From: Pyrobaculum ferrireducens
GTDB lineage: Archaea > Thermoproteota > Thermoprotei > Thermoproteales > Thermoproteaceae
Direction: 5' to 3'
Length of the DNA: 64,000 bases
Assembly (NCBI RefSeq): GCF_000234805.1
Contig: NC_016645.1
Span: 1,960,391 to 2,024,390, forward strand
Every line of letters begins with the position of its first letter. The first letter of the stretch is position 1. The notes under the pieces are model-generated. The model worked only from the letters and a program-made list of their open reading frames with translations, did not search any database and was not told the origin of the DNA. Positions 8,635-17,292 of the stretch are shown one piece after another. The position numbers and the translations under genes are program-made.

Positions 8635-9378
8635 TTGGGAGGAGGGTGTACGATGCGCGTGGCGTCGTCCGCGTGCTGTCTAGACCTGTGTCTCGGCCTT
8701 TTGAGAGCCTTTCTAGAGCTCTTCTCGATGCGGTACAACGCGGCTGTCCCGGCTGAGGCGGTGGCGGAGCTGGCTTTCCACATCCTAGCAGAGGAGTGCG
8801 ACTCCATGTCGGAGTGCTACGTGGAGGCTGTGGTGTAGCTGGGCGATAGGCTTGGTGTGGCGCCGGCGTGTGTTAGGCGGCTTGTTGTCACTATCAGGTT
8901 GAGAAATCTGCTGGTGGATAGGTGCTGGGCGATTGACGACGAGCGGGTTCACAAAGGCGTGAGGAAGGACTTTATCTGTGTTGAGGAGCTTCTTAGCGTG
9001 GTGTGTAGACGCTTGGCTGTTATGTAGTTTAGGGTAGACGCGGGGGCCGTCGTGGAGGGGTTGCGAGGGGGCTACTTCGCGGGGTGGGGACGTCTCGCTG
9101 GCTTTTCCGTCTGGCTCGGTGCTTAGGCTGAGGTACGCCAGCGACATGGAAGTGGGGAAGAGGTATCTGCGCCGCCTTCTGGGGCTGGGCGTGGAGCTTC
9201 TGCTCGGCAATCTGTTGATGTTGTGGCTCTTGGCGAGTTGCCGCCGCGGCTTAGGCTTAAGGGGCTGGGAGGGTGGGTGGTGCCTAAGGTTGTGCCGTAT
9301 GCCGCGGCCGGGGTGTGGTAGCTGGCTGTGGCGGAGCTGGAGGATGTCGAGCTCTGCGGGCTGGCCGCCGGCGTTTCT
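8635..9378 (+). pseudogene. Decayed gene, possibly of a PaREP family
   Basis: Coding-like text runs through several stops and frames: LDLCLGLLRAFLELF and PAEAVAELAFHILAEE (8690-8800), then past TAG at 8836-8838 into LGDRLGVAPACVRRLVV and DFICVEELLSVVCRRLAVM. After about 9119 another frame gives SVDVVALGELPPRLRLKGL and, past a TAG, LAVAELEDVELCGLAAGVS ending near 9378. The same direction and continuity suggest one old gene with at least two stops and one frameshift. The style reminded me of the PaREP2 proteins, but I cannot confirm that. The frame joining this text to the next gene (start 9119) is accidental. Confidence 0.45.
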
Positions 9379-9436
9379 TAGAGTGTGGATAGGCAACATC
9401 ACCGTAATACATATATCCTGGCTTCTTTGGGGGGTC

Positions 9437-12004
9437 ATGAGATATGTATTGCTGGTGTCTCTCCTGGTTGTGCTGGCTTTTGCTTATGTAGTTCCGACGG
9501 AGTCTCTTGACGTGTATTACTGGGCTAAGCCAGATGGGGTGTATGTGGTGGGGCTTGACGGCGCGACGCTTTGGAGCGCTAATGCGGTGTTTCCCCTGGT
9601 GGCGAGCGACTCGGCTGGTAGGTGCTTCGCGGTGGTAAACAGGCCTTATGTATATGACATAGGAGGGGAGGGGCTTAATCTAAGGATCAGCGTGCCTACC
9701 ACTGTGGAGCTTTCTGAGGATCTTCTTGCGACGTTTAGGCAGTACGGCATATCGCTTCCGCCGCGGGTGCCCATTGTTTTAAACATCACGATCCCTCTGC
9801 CGCCTGTCATCATCGCGGCTACGTATAAGACGGCTGTGGCCTCTCTGCATGCTCCGTATGGCTACCCGCTGTGGGCGGTGACGCTGGGGCCCAGGGCCAA
9901 CGCCACGGCGGCGGCCACCGACTGTCAGTACGTGGTGGTGGGCACCATCGGCGGTGAGGTGTATGTGCTTGCCAACGGCCGCGTGGTGGATGTCAAGTCT
10001 CTGGGGGAGCCGGTGACCTCTGCGGCGTGGGGGAGGGCCCCGGGCGTCTTCTACATCGGCACGGCTGGGGGCAGGATCTTCCGCTACTCGCAGGGCTCGC
10101 TGGCGCAGGTCGGCACCTGCAGTGGCCAGGTCTACTCTCTGGCGGCTACGCCGGACGGCTCGGCGGTGGCGGCTTGTTTCAAGAAGGGCGAGAGGCCTGA
10201 GGTGGAGCTGTACCCCTACGGGCTGAGGCTCGCGCCCTCGGTGCTGGCGGAGTATGGGATAGACTCGCCTAGGGTCCCCGCGGCGCTTAGCCAGGACGGC
10301 AGGGTCTTCGCCGTGGGGGTGCAGGACTACGTCGTAGTTTTCGAGGGGGGTAGGGAGTCGTGGAGGGCGAAGGTGCCGTCTCTGCCCCTCGCGGTGGCGG
10401 TTTCGGGCAACGGCTCTGTGGTGGCTGTGGGGACTCTCGGGGGCGACGTTTTGGTGTTTTGGAGGGGGAGGGAGGTGGCGAGGCTTGGGGGGTCCTCGCC
10501 GGTGACTTCTCTGGGGCTTTCGGTGGATGGGAGGGCCCTCGTGGTGGAGAGGTGGACGCAGGCCTCGGCGACGCGGCTGGCCTTTGTCAACATCGCACTT
10601 AAGGTGCCGGGGCAGTGCCTCCCGGCCGACGTGGATGTGAGAGTGGGGGACTCTACATATCTCTACAGGCTCGCCGGTTCGGGGACTGTCTTCATACCGG
10701 TGGGGCGGGTGTCTCTGGCGCCTAGGTATAAGTACATGGGCGACGTGAGGTGTAGGCCTTTGGGCAACGTCACGCTTGACGTGAGGGGGGACGTGGAGGC
10801 GCCGGTGGAGCTGGGCTACGTGCTTGAGTACCGGGTGAGCCTCATGCCCCCCAACATCACTAGGGGGCCCGGCTGGGCTTCTGGCCCCGCCTCTTTCTTT
10901 GCGGAGAGGGTTGTGCAGATACCTGTGGTGGACTCCCCGGTGCAGCAGGGCAGGCTCGTGCTGGTGGGGTGGGAGGTGGATGGCAAGAGGCTCAATCTGT
11001 CTGCTCCCTCGGTTTCGGTAGATGTGTCGAGGCCGACTGAGGTTAAGGCTCTGTATAGGGTGGAGTTGCCGGGCTATGTGCAGGTTAACGCCACGTACAG
11101 GCTTAGGCTTGAGTCTGTGTTTGTCTTCGACAGGTTCGGGACTCCCATCGCCTCTGGCCCCGCGCCGGTGGTTTCCGTATACCCGGTTATTGTGAGGGGG
11201 GTCTACACGCCTCAGGTGCTCGTCTCCACGGTCTTCCCCGCCGTGGTTAACGGCTCGACGTCTCTATGGGCTGATCTGGGTAGCGTTGTTGTTTTCCAGG
11301 GGAGGGACGTTGAGTTTAGAAACGGGACGCGGCTTGCTTTTGTAAAGTGGGTGGAGCTGGACAGCTCTGAAAGGACTGTACAGCTGGTTGCCGACAGGGC
11401 TGTAAGGCTGACGCCTCAGTACGAGGTGCAGTACAGGGTTTGGGCGAAGCTGCCTGCCACCGTTGTGGAACCTGTGAACGCTACCTGGGTGGCTAGGGGC
11501 TCTGCAGTGAAGATAGCGGTTCCCGACGTCTTGAGCCAGCAGGGCAATACGAGGACCGTGGTGGGTCAGTGGGTGATTAACGGCGTCCCCAACGCGACGC
11601 TTAAGGGGAATGTTATCACGCTGAGAGTGACCAAACCGCTTAACGTGACGTATACGGTGAAGCGCCAGTACCTCTTGACGTTTACCACTAGGTACGGTTC
11701 TGTGACGCCAGCTATGTGGGTCGACGAGGGCGGCACAGCCGCGGTGGTTCCAACGCCTATGGATGTGTGGGCCCCGCCTCCGTTGCGTTGGGTATTCGCT
11801 GGGTGGAGAGACACGGCCACCGGGGTGGTGTACAGCTATCCTCAGATGCCGGTTGCGTACGGGCCTGTTACCTACGAGGCGGTCTGGACGCTTGACCTAG
11901 TGCCTATCCTAGCGATCGCCGGTGCGGCGGCCGGCGCTGTGTTTCTGGTCTGGTTCAGGAGGCGTAGGAGGCTGGCTAGGCTCATGGCCGAGGTGCAGGA
12001 GTAA
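9437..12004 (+). CDS. Large membrane-anchored extracellular protein (beta-propeller plus InlB-type repeats)
   Basis: 855 aa. Signal or anchor helix at residues 1-16 (MRYVLLVSLLVVLAFA). Residues about 20-380 show repeated propeller-like blades (SLAATPDGSAVAACF; VVAVGTLGGDVLVF). Residues about 440-820 contain about four modules like divergent InlB B-repeats (RYGSVTPAMWVDEGG, then VFAGW). A single helix near 830 (LAIAGAAAGAVFLVW) and a basic tail anchor it. Many N-x-S/T sites. ATG 9437 is chosen because TAATACATATA lies 26 nt upstream. Its stop overlaps the next start (TAATG), so it heads the pilin-like operon. Likely an adhesin or sheath protein; function inferred. Confidence 0.75.
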   Translation: MRYVLLVSLLVVLAFAYVVPTESLDVYYWAKPDGVYVVGLDGATLWSANAVFPLVASDSAGRCFAVVNRPYVYDIGGEGLNLRISVPTTVELSEDLLATFRQYGISLPPRVPIVLNITIPLPPVIIAATYKTAVASLHAPYGYPLWAVTLGPRANATAAATDCQYVVVGTIGGEVYVLANGRVVDVKSLGEPVTSAAWGRAPGVFYIGTAGGRIFRYSQGSLAQVGTCSGQVYSLAATPDGSAVAACFKKGERPEVELYPYGLRLAPSVLAEYGIDSPRVPAALSQDGRVFAVGVQDYVVVFEGGRESWRAKVPSLPLAVAVSGNGSVVAVGTLGGDVLVFWRGREVARLGGSSPVTSLGLSVDGRALVVERWTQASATRLAFVNIALKVPGQCLPADVDVRVGDSTYLYRLAGSGTVFIPVGRVSLAPRYKYMGDVRCRPLGNVTLDVRGDVEAPVELGYVLEYRVSLMPPNITRGPGWASGPASFFAERVVQIPVVDSPVQQGRLVLVGWEVDGKRLNLSAPSVSVDVSRPTEVKALYRVELPGYVQVNATYRLRLESVFVFDRFGTPIASGPAPVVSVYPVIVRGVYTPQVLVSTVFPAVVNGSTSLWADLGSVVVFQGRDVEFRNGTRLAFVKWVELDSSERTVQLVADRAVRLTPQYEVQYRVWAKLPATVVEPVNATWVARGSAVKIAVPDVLSQQGNTRTVVGQWVINGVPNATLKGNVITLRVTKPLNVTYTVKRQYLLTFTTRYGSVTPAMWVDEGGTAAVVPTPMDVWAPPPLRWVFAGWRDTATGVVYSYPQMPVAYGPVTYEAVWTLDLVPILAIAGAAAGAVFLVWFRRRRRLARLMAEVQE

Positions 12005-12369
12005 TGCTCTCGCTCGGCCATGCTGTGTTGCTCGGGTTTGTTCTCGTTATCGTGCTGGCGGTTGCGTGGTACCTGTATACAACTTTCTCAGCCTCTTCCT
12101 CCGTCGCGGCGGGACAGAGGGGTCTAAAGATCTTACAGGCATGCGTCGGCGGTGGGCGGTTGCTGTTGAGGGTGGAGGCTGTGGCGGGTCAGCCTGTGTA
12201 TGTGGATTCCGTAGAGGTATACGGCATGAAATATCCAGTGGGGAAGGAGGTCTCGGGTGTAGACGAGATTGTTGTGTCTGGGATTGAGGCCTCTACCACG
12301 CCGCTTTACGTGAGGATCTACACTGCGGGTGGCTTTGTGGTGTCTACCTACGCTGGGCGCTGTCCCTGA
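12004..12369 (+). CDS. Pilin-like small membrane protein
   Basis: 121 aa with an N-terminal hydrophobic helix (residues 5-25) ending AWYLYTTFSASS, almost the same as in the pilin at 6953. The exported part is a small beta-type domain with two cysteines (QACVGG and GRCP at the end) that could form a disulfide. No clear prepilin cut site (no basic-Gly before the helix except G5). Its ATG overlaps the stop of the 855-aa protein by one base, showing translational coupling. Probably a minor subunit or partner of that protein. Confidence 0.7.
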   Translation: MLSLGHAVLLGFVLVIVLAVAWYLYTTFSASSSVAAGQRGLKILQACVGGGRLLLRVEAVAGQPVYVDSVEVYGMKYPVGKEVSGVDEIVVSGIEASTTPLYVRIYTAGGFVVSTYAGRCP

Positions 12370-12448
12370 GCCTTATGGCGCATGTTTTTGAAGTGTAGAA
12401 AAGGGGTTACACCATAAAATATAAATTCAAAAGTCCGTTGCTAGTTGT

Positions 12449-14050
12449 ATGCGTGGTTTAGAGTCTTTCGACATGCTTATCGCCTTTACTATAGTGGCCC
12501 TTTTTGTGGTCGGTATCTACTTCATGATGGGGTACTTCCCCTTTGCCACCGGCGCCGCTGAGGTTAAGGCGTCGGTGGGACTCGACGCGCAGGAGGTGTT
12601 AAAGAAAATTATACAGCAACCGGGCTCCCCCGCCGACTGGACGGACATAAACCAGGTGCAGGACCTGGGGCTGGCCGACAGCGGAATACCCGGCCAGCTA
12701 GATCCCAAGAAGTTGCTGGCTCTGGCGTCTCTCTCAGGTGGCGCGGAGGCCGTCTGCCGCATCAGAACATCCAGCCAAGACTACCCAGTCACTAAGGTTG
12801 GCTACGGCATATATCTGTGGGGCACTCCCTCCAGTACGCAACTGGATCCCTCGGTGTATCAGAGGGTTTTGAAGAGTCTATTTGGTAGTGACTGGGATAA
12901 GTACGACATTGAGTTAGTAATTAGGCCTGCTCTTAAGATAAATCTCGACATTCAAGGGGGCCAGACGTTTATCTCTATAACGCCTCCAGGCGTCTACGCG
13001 CTGGATGCTTGTGCCATATTCTGGGCCTCGTCATCCTCAGCGGCGTATAATGTGGAGATTATAGGGGCCTACTACTACTCACAGGGTGGCGGTGAGAATG
13101 CCAAGTGGTACTTCAATATAAGGCTGTACAACTCGGGCACCCAGAGCGTCCAGATAAACAGCATTAAGCTGGGTGGACAGGAGTTACTTACCTCCCCAGT
13201 TACGATAAATCCAGGCGACGTATGGTGCAACACATATCAACTCTCTGGGAAGCCGGCGGATACTACCGTAGCCGTAAGCGGTCCTAATGTATATGTGACT
13301 GCCCAGGCCCAGGGGGTGAAGCCTGTTGGCGGTTGCGCGCCGCCTAACAAGAACACGCCATCTATCGTGCCTCAGCAACAGTGTTTCTCTGGCGGCACTG
13401 ATGCCGATGGGAGGGCGGTTCTTTCAGTACCTGGAAATACCGTGTTTACCTTTGTGAGGGCGAGGGGGGCCGCGGTGAGGGGCGTTAACTACACGTACCC
13501 AGGCTCTGGCCAGGTCTCGCTGGTAGGGCTTGTTGCTAAGCAAGACGCCGGGGTATACATCATACACTCGAAACTTATACAAAACATTGGTAGCACCTCG
13601 CTCTGCGGTTGCGACGACCCCGGAGTCTCGGCTCTCGGCCTCCGCGCCGTCTACGGCTTTCTCGGCGGACAGACGTCTAACTTGTTGCAAGATGTGACGA
13701 TAAACCCATCTGTCAATCTTGATCTGGGCACTGTGTGTGGCAATGGCGTAATGGATAAGGCCGGCTGTCTCATTCCCTGGGGTAGGATAGGGAGGGCTAA
13801 GTTCTTGGTTGTGCTTGTGGAGCGTAACTCTAACGGTGATCCTCCCAAGTGCGGTGAGATTCCGCAGAGGGATGTCATTGTGATGCCCCTCACCGGGGGC
13901 CTACCGCCGCTGTATGAGGTGCGTTTTGCTACTTGGTGGAGGTGGGTTGGGCAGAGGCCTGAGGCGCTGGTTACTTCGTACGCCGAGGCTTTGGCGGACT
14001 CTGGCGAGATTACGTACAAGGTTGAGCTGTGGGTGTTTAGGTACAGATGA
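12449..14050 (+). CDS. Large pilin-like exported protein, 533 aa
   Basis: N-terminus MRGLESFDMLIAFTIVALFV has the basic-Gly-(x)-Glu start and hydrophobic helix of archaeal pilin-like proteins. The remaining 500 residues are an extracellular region rich in Gly, Ser, Thr and Asn with several cysteines (for example CGCDDPG and GTVCGNGVM), probably disulfide-stabilised. It has its own promoter (AAAATATAAATT, about 12415-12426) 25 nt before ATG 12449 and overlaps the next gene by 4 nt (ATGA type). No enzyme motif seen. Possibly a tip or adhesive subunit; role inferred from operon and topology. Confidence 0.7.
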   Translation: MRGLESFDMLIAFTIVALFVVGIYFMMGYFPFATGAAEVKASVGLDAQEVLKKIIQQPGSPADWTDINQVQDLGLADSGIPGQLDPKKLLALASLSGGAEAVCRIRTSSQDYPVTKVGYGIYLWGTPSSTQLDPSVYQRVLKSLFGSDWDKYDIELVIRPALKINLDIQGGQTFISITPPGVYALDACAIFWASSSSAAYNVEIIGAYYYSQGGGENAKWYFNIRLYNSGTQSVQINSIKLGGQELLTSPVTINPGDVWCNTYQLSGKPADTTVAVSGPNVYVTAQAQGVKPVGGCAPPNKNTPSIVPQQQCFSGGTDADGRAVLSVPGNTVFTFVRARGAAVRGVNYTYPGSGQVSLVGLVAKQDAGVYIIHSKLIQNIGSTSLCGCDDPGVSALGLRAVYGFLGGQTSNLLQDVTINPSVNLDLGTVCGNGVMDKAGCLIPWGRIGRAKFLVVLVERNSNGDPPKCGEIPQRDVIVMPLTGGLPPLYEVRFATWWRWVGQRPEALVTSYAEALADSGEITYKVELWVFRYR

Positions 14051-14412
14051 GGTGGGTTGTTGAGCTTGTGTTTGCCTCGGCGTTGCTTGGGCTAGTGTTT
14101 GCGTTGTTTAACTACACATCTCCCCTCTCTATGTCTGTGCAGGTGGGGGAGAGGGGTAGGTTCTCTGAGCTGGCTCTGTTCGCCATGAGGCTCGCCTCTA
14201 GCCCAGACTTCCTTTTTAGGCTTCAGACCGACTGGGGCTCGGCTCTGCTGACTGCGAATGCGGAGGCTGGGTTGATTGACCCGCTTGCGCGTGTAAGCGT
14301 GGTGAGGCCTGTGGGCGGCGTGTGTCCAGTTGTGCCGTCGCCTAGGTTCTCTATTTCTGTGGCTTCTGTTATGCCCAACGGCACGGCTGTATGTATCGCG
14401 GTGTACGCATGA
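14047..14412 (+). CDS. Minor pilin-like protein, 121 aa
   Basis: One N-terminal helix (VVELVFASALLGLVFALF) with a glutamate near its start, then a short exported domain with two cysteines (GGVCPVV, TAVCIAV). It is coupled to both neighbours by 4-nt ATGA overlaps. Its plan, a helix followed by a small globular part, is that of minor pilins or pseudopilins. No sequence family recognised. Confidence 0.65.
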   Translation: MRWVVELVFASALLGLVFALFNYTSPLSMSVQVGERGRFSELALFAMRLASSPDFLFRLQTDWGSALLTANAEAGLIDPLARVSVVRPVGGVCPVVPSPRFSISVASVMPNGTAVCIAVYA

Positions 14413-15608
14413 GGGGCCAGATTATACTCCTAACTGCTGTGTTAGTGGCTGTGGCTGTAGTTGCGGTGCTGGTTCTGCAGTCTATCGCGTCGTCTTCCCC
14501 TGGCTACGGCGGGGTGAGGGCGGCTTACGGCGTTTTCTCCAGAGATGTGTCGAAGGCTGTTGGTGTTTTGTCTTCCTATGTGGATTACATGGGGCTGGCG
14601 TCTCTTGTTAACTTCAGCGCCTCCAGCGCCCGCTATGCCTTCCTGACCTCGGCGCTTCCGTACACCGGCGGCGCCAACGCGTATCTGTACTGGCTCCACA
14701 TGAATAGGACTTTGGCTATGATGAACAGCACGGTGGTGTTTTTTGAGCTGAATAGGGGGGTCCTGGGCCTCTCCGTGAAACAACCGACGATGGTGTATAG
14801 AGGGGGGAGGTCAATTAAGCTGTATACCCCGGGCTACTTCAACCTCACTGTTATGTTGCAACCTGTCCCAAACGGCACGCATCTGACGCAACCCCTCCCC
14901 TCGTGGGTTTCGCTGTCGTTTTACGACAGCGGCGGCATTATGCGTAGCGTGAATAACTTCACTATTGTGTTGGCTAGTAATTTGGCGTCTGCTTTGTATA
15001 GGAGCTCTGTGGTGATGAATGTCTCTCTCCTGGCTCTGGCTGGGCTAAACGTCACTGCGCAGTTTGGGGTATCTATACGCGTCTTGCCGCAGGAGCAGTC
15101 TGGGAGCGTCTGCGGTGATTATATATGTATAAACATCACGACCACCGCCCCATATGGCTGGACGGCCTACATAACCGTGCTCAATAGAACGATTCTTCAG
15201 GGCGACTCCTACTCGATTTATTACAAGCAGGTGGCGGCGTCGTACGGTTTGTACAACTACACCACTTATTCCGCTGTGTATTGGGTAGATCTTTCGGGCA
15301 TGTATGTAGAGCCGCTTCTCAGGGTGACTGTTGGCGATGTGCAGCTCTATTTGTTGCCTTTCGTAACTATTACCTGTCCCCAGTTGTCTCAGAACCAGGA
15401 TTTGAAGAATAGATACAGTTATCCCCTTGTCTACTTCAACATCACCGCGGCGCCTATAGCGCCGGGTATCGGCAAGAATGTAACTAGGATTGACTTCTCC
15501 TTTAGGGACTACAGAGTTACTTACTGGGTTGTTCACCAGGGCGGCGTCTTGTCGATAGGTAGTGGGAATTTGCAGAATCTTAAGTCGCTGTGGCCATGCA
15601 GTCCTTAG
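14409..15608 (+). CDS. Minor pilin-like protein, 399 aa
   Basis: N-terminus MRGQIILLTAVLVAVAVVAV is typical of archaeal pilin-like proteins: Arg-Gly directly before a long hydrophobic helix. The ectodomain has about a dozen N-x-S/T sites (NMTL-type loops, FNITA, LNVTA), fitting heavy glycosylation, and two or more cysteine pairs. ATG 14409 overlaps the previous stop by 4 nt; the upstream in-frame start at 14391 would intrude into the preceding gene and is less likely. No domain recognised. Confidence 0.68.
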   Translation: MRGQIILLTAVLVAVAVVAVLVLQSIASSSPGYGGVRAAYGVFSRDVSKAVGVLSSYVDYMGLASLVNFSASSARYAFLTSALPYTGGANAYLYWLHMNRTLAMMNSTVVFFELNRGVLGLSVKQPTMVYRGGRSIKLYTPGYFNLTVMLQPVPNGTHLTQPLPSWVSLSFYDSGGIMRSVNNFTIVLASNLASALYRSSVVMNVSLLALAGLNVTAQFGVSIRVLPQEQSGSVCGDYICINITTTAPYGWTAYITVLNRTILQGDSYSIYYKQVAASYGLYNYTTYSAVYWVDLSGMYVEPLLRVTVGDVQLYLLPFVTITCPQLSQNQDLKNRYSYPLVYFNITAAPIAPGIGKNVTRIDFSFRDYRVTYWVVHQGGVLSIGSGNLQNLKSLWPCSP

Positions 15609-16201
15609 AGTTGCTTATAATTACCTCGTTTGCGCTGGTTGCTATATTTGCCGTTGTGCCGGTTATACTTCAGCAGATATACTACTACCAAGCTCTTGTG
15701 GAGATGCGTAGTGCCTCTGCGTTTTTTAACTTGGTGGCAGACTCTCTGGAGAGCGACATGGGGGCCGCGTTCGCGCAGAGGGTTATTAATCTGCCTAGTC
15801 TGCGCTTTGGCTCGTTGAAGTACAGCGTGGCGCAGATGGGCATGTGCGGCGGCGCGGCGGTTTTCAACACTACGTTTGTATACGAGTCGCAGTACTTGTC
15901 TGTGGCTGGTATGTTGCGGGGTGTGAACTGGGGCAAGGTGGTATACGCGCCTGACACTCCTATTGCAGTGCGGGGTTGGGGGACCTCTTTGTCTATGGCG
16001 CCCCGGGTTGTTAAATATGGCGACATCGCGGTGGTGCTAAATATTACGTACACAGCGGCTCAGAGGGCTTCAGGCGTCGCCTTATATTACAACATCACGG
16101 CTCCGGTGGCTTACAACGCTGGTGACTGCGCCCTTGACGGTGTAGATCTAAGTGGCGTGTCGAAGGTGTTGGTAGTTCCGGTTAGGCTGGAGTTGCGATG
16201 A
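15590..16201 (+). CDS. Minor pilin-like protein, about 203 aa
   Basis: Short leader (GTG 15590, or more likely ATG 15596, giving MQSLELLIITSF), then a hydrophobic helix with a glutamate near its start and a coil (YYYQALVEMRSASAFF) continuing it, as in pilin alpha-1 helices. The ectodomain has two cysteines and several N-x-T sites. It overlaps the preceding gene by about 13-19 nt and the next by 4 nt. Family not recognised. Confidence 0.65.
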   Translation: MAMQSLELLIITSFALVAIFAVVPVILQQIYYYQALVEMRSASAFFNLVADSLESDMGAAFAQRVINLPSLRFGSLKYSVAQMGMCGGAAVFNTTFVYESQYLSVAGMLRGVNWGKVVYAPDTPIAVRGWGTSLSMAPRVVKYGDIAVVLNITYTAAQRASGVALYYNITAPVAYNAGDCALDGVDLSGVSKVLVVPVRLELR

Positions 16202-16707
16202 ATGCTTTACAGACGGCGGTCTCTATGGCCTTCGCCGGCTTGCTCTCAGTACTGATTGCCTATATCGTAAACGTGCAGGCGCAGATGGCGTTTGATCAAG
16301 AGACCGCGTCTATGGCTCAGGCCTTGGCTGATTCCGTGGCTAACCAGATAAGGGCTGGCATCTCCTCTATCACTTTGCCAAATGTTTATCGTTTTAACAT
16401 GTCTATAGCGTTGCCTAGCTTCTCGCCTCCTTTCGACTCCTTCTTCTACTCAATAAAGTTGGTGAATGAAAATGACATCCTCGTTGTATACGTAAATATG
16501 ACCGCGTATAGAGGCTCTGGAATGTCTAGTACATCTGTATATAAGGCGGTTTATAACATTACAAACATCAAGATCTATGCCCAGGGCACTACGCCGTTGG
16601 CCACATGTAGTCAAGGCGATTTGGTAGATCTATCTCAGCGGGGTTGTTACGTCATGTGGCAGATGCCGGCTCCCACTTACGTGAAGTATCTAGTTTTTAC
16701 AAAATAG
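16198..16707 (+). CDS. Minor pilin-like protein, 169 aa; last gene of the operon
   Basis: N-terminal helix (TAVSMAFAGLLSVLIAYIV) continued by an amphipathic segment (QMAFDQETASMAQALADSV), followed by a small domain with two cysteines (ATCSQGD, RGCYVMW). The arrangement resembles archaellum stator-type or minor pilin proteins, without clear similarity. Coupled to the preceding gene by ATGA. No terminator hairpin, but CCTTTTTC (about 16745-16752) follows. Confidence 0.65.
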   Translation: MNALQTAVSMAFAGLLSVLIAYIVNVQAQMAFDQETASMAQALADSVANQIRAGISSITLPNVYRFNMSIALPSFSPPFDSFFYSIKLVNENDILVVYVNMTAYRGSGMSSTSVYKAVYNITNIKIYAQGTTPLATCSQGDLVDLSQRGCYVMWQMPAPTYVKYLVFTK

Positions 16708-16824
16708 CTTCAGCTAAGTGGGGCTATGTATGTAGCCACGGCGTCCCTTTTTCAGATGGTGCTGCCATTGCAGGGTTTCTGTAGTCTTGGAAGTTTTATT
16801 TTCTGCTAATACTTACGTACTGGG

Positions 16825-17169
16825 CTATTTTGTCTTTACTAGTTCTATAAGGAGCTTCTGTATGTCAAGAAGAATAGTTTGTAGAGAGTCTATTCTCTTA
16901 CTTAGCAAGTCTGCGACGGCATCTATCCTTTTGTTCATTTCGTCGATTCTCCTATTTGTCTCGTCTATTCTTCTATTTGTTTCGTCGAGTCTCTGCTCTA
17001 GTCTGGCTATTTCGGTCCGCAATTCGCCCATTTCTCTCAATATGGATCCTAGGTAGAGGAGGAAGATGTCCTCTGTGGTGAGCTTTTTGCCCTCCTTAAG
17101 CTTACCAACGACGTGCTCTACTGCGGTCTTAAGCGCATCGTAGACAAAGGCGCCGAGCTCGCCCGACAT
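16825..17169 (-). CDS. Small heptad-repeat coiled-coil protein
   Basis: 114 aa. Residues about 50-90 are consecutive 7-residue units (RLDETNR, RIDETNR, RIDEMNK, RIDAVAD), a classic trimeric or dimeric coil. The DNA repeats with a 21-nt period near 16935-16990. No signal peptide or nuclease domain is attached. The box AGATTTATAAAC (complement of about 17187-17198) lies upstream of ATG 17169 at the usual spacing. Short coiled-coil proteins of this sort are common in Pyrobaculum; function unknown. Confidence 0.7.
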   Translation of the reverse strand: MSGELGAFVYDALKTAVEHVVGKLKEGKKLTTEDIFLLYLGSILREMGELRTEIARLEQRLDETNRRIDETNRRIDEMNKRIDAVADLLSKRIDSLQTILLDIQKLLIELVKTK

Positions 17170-17292
17170 AGTATCTTCCTTCCATCAGTTTATAAATCTA
17201 GTGACGAGCTACATTACAGACACCGGACATATATTGGATGTCGCGCGAATTCCGGGGCGGGTGTTCCTATTTATAAAGTGTTTTGTTGTGTT

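Noticed and set aside
9119-9436. Longer N-terminus for the 855-aa surface protein
   Set aside because: Arg/Trp/Cys-rich nonsense, while ATG 9437 has a signal helix and a TATA box at the right place.
17113-17292. Longer N-terminus for Elp3
   Set aside because: It overlaps the divergent coiled-coil gene and contains the Elp3 promoter box.
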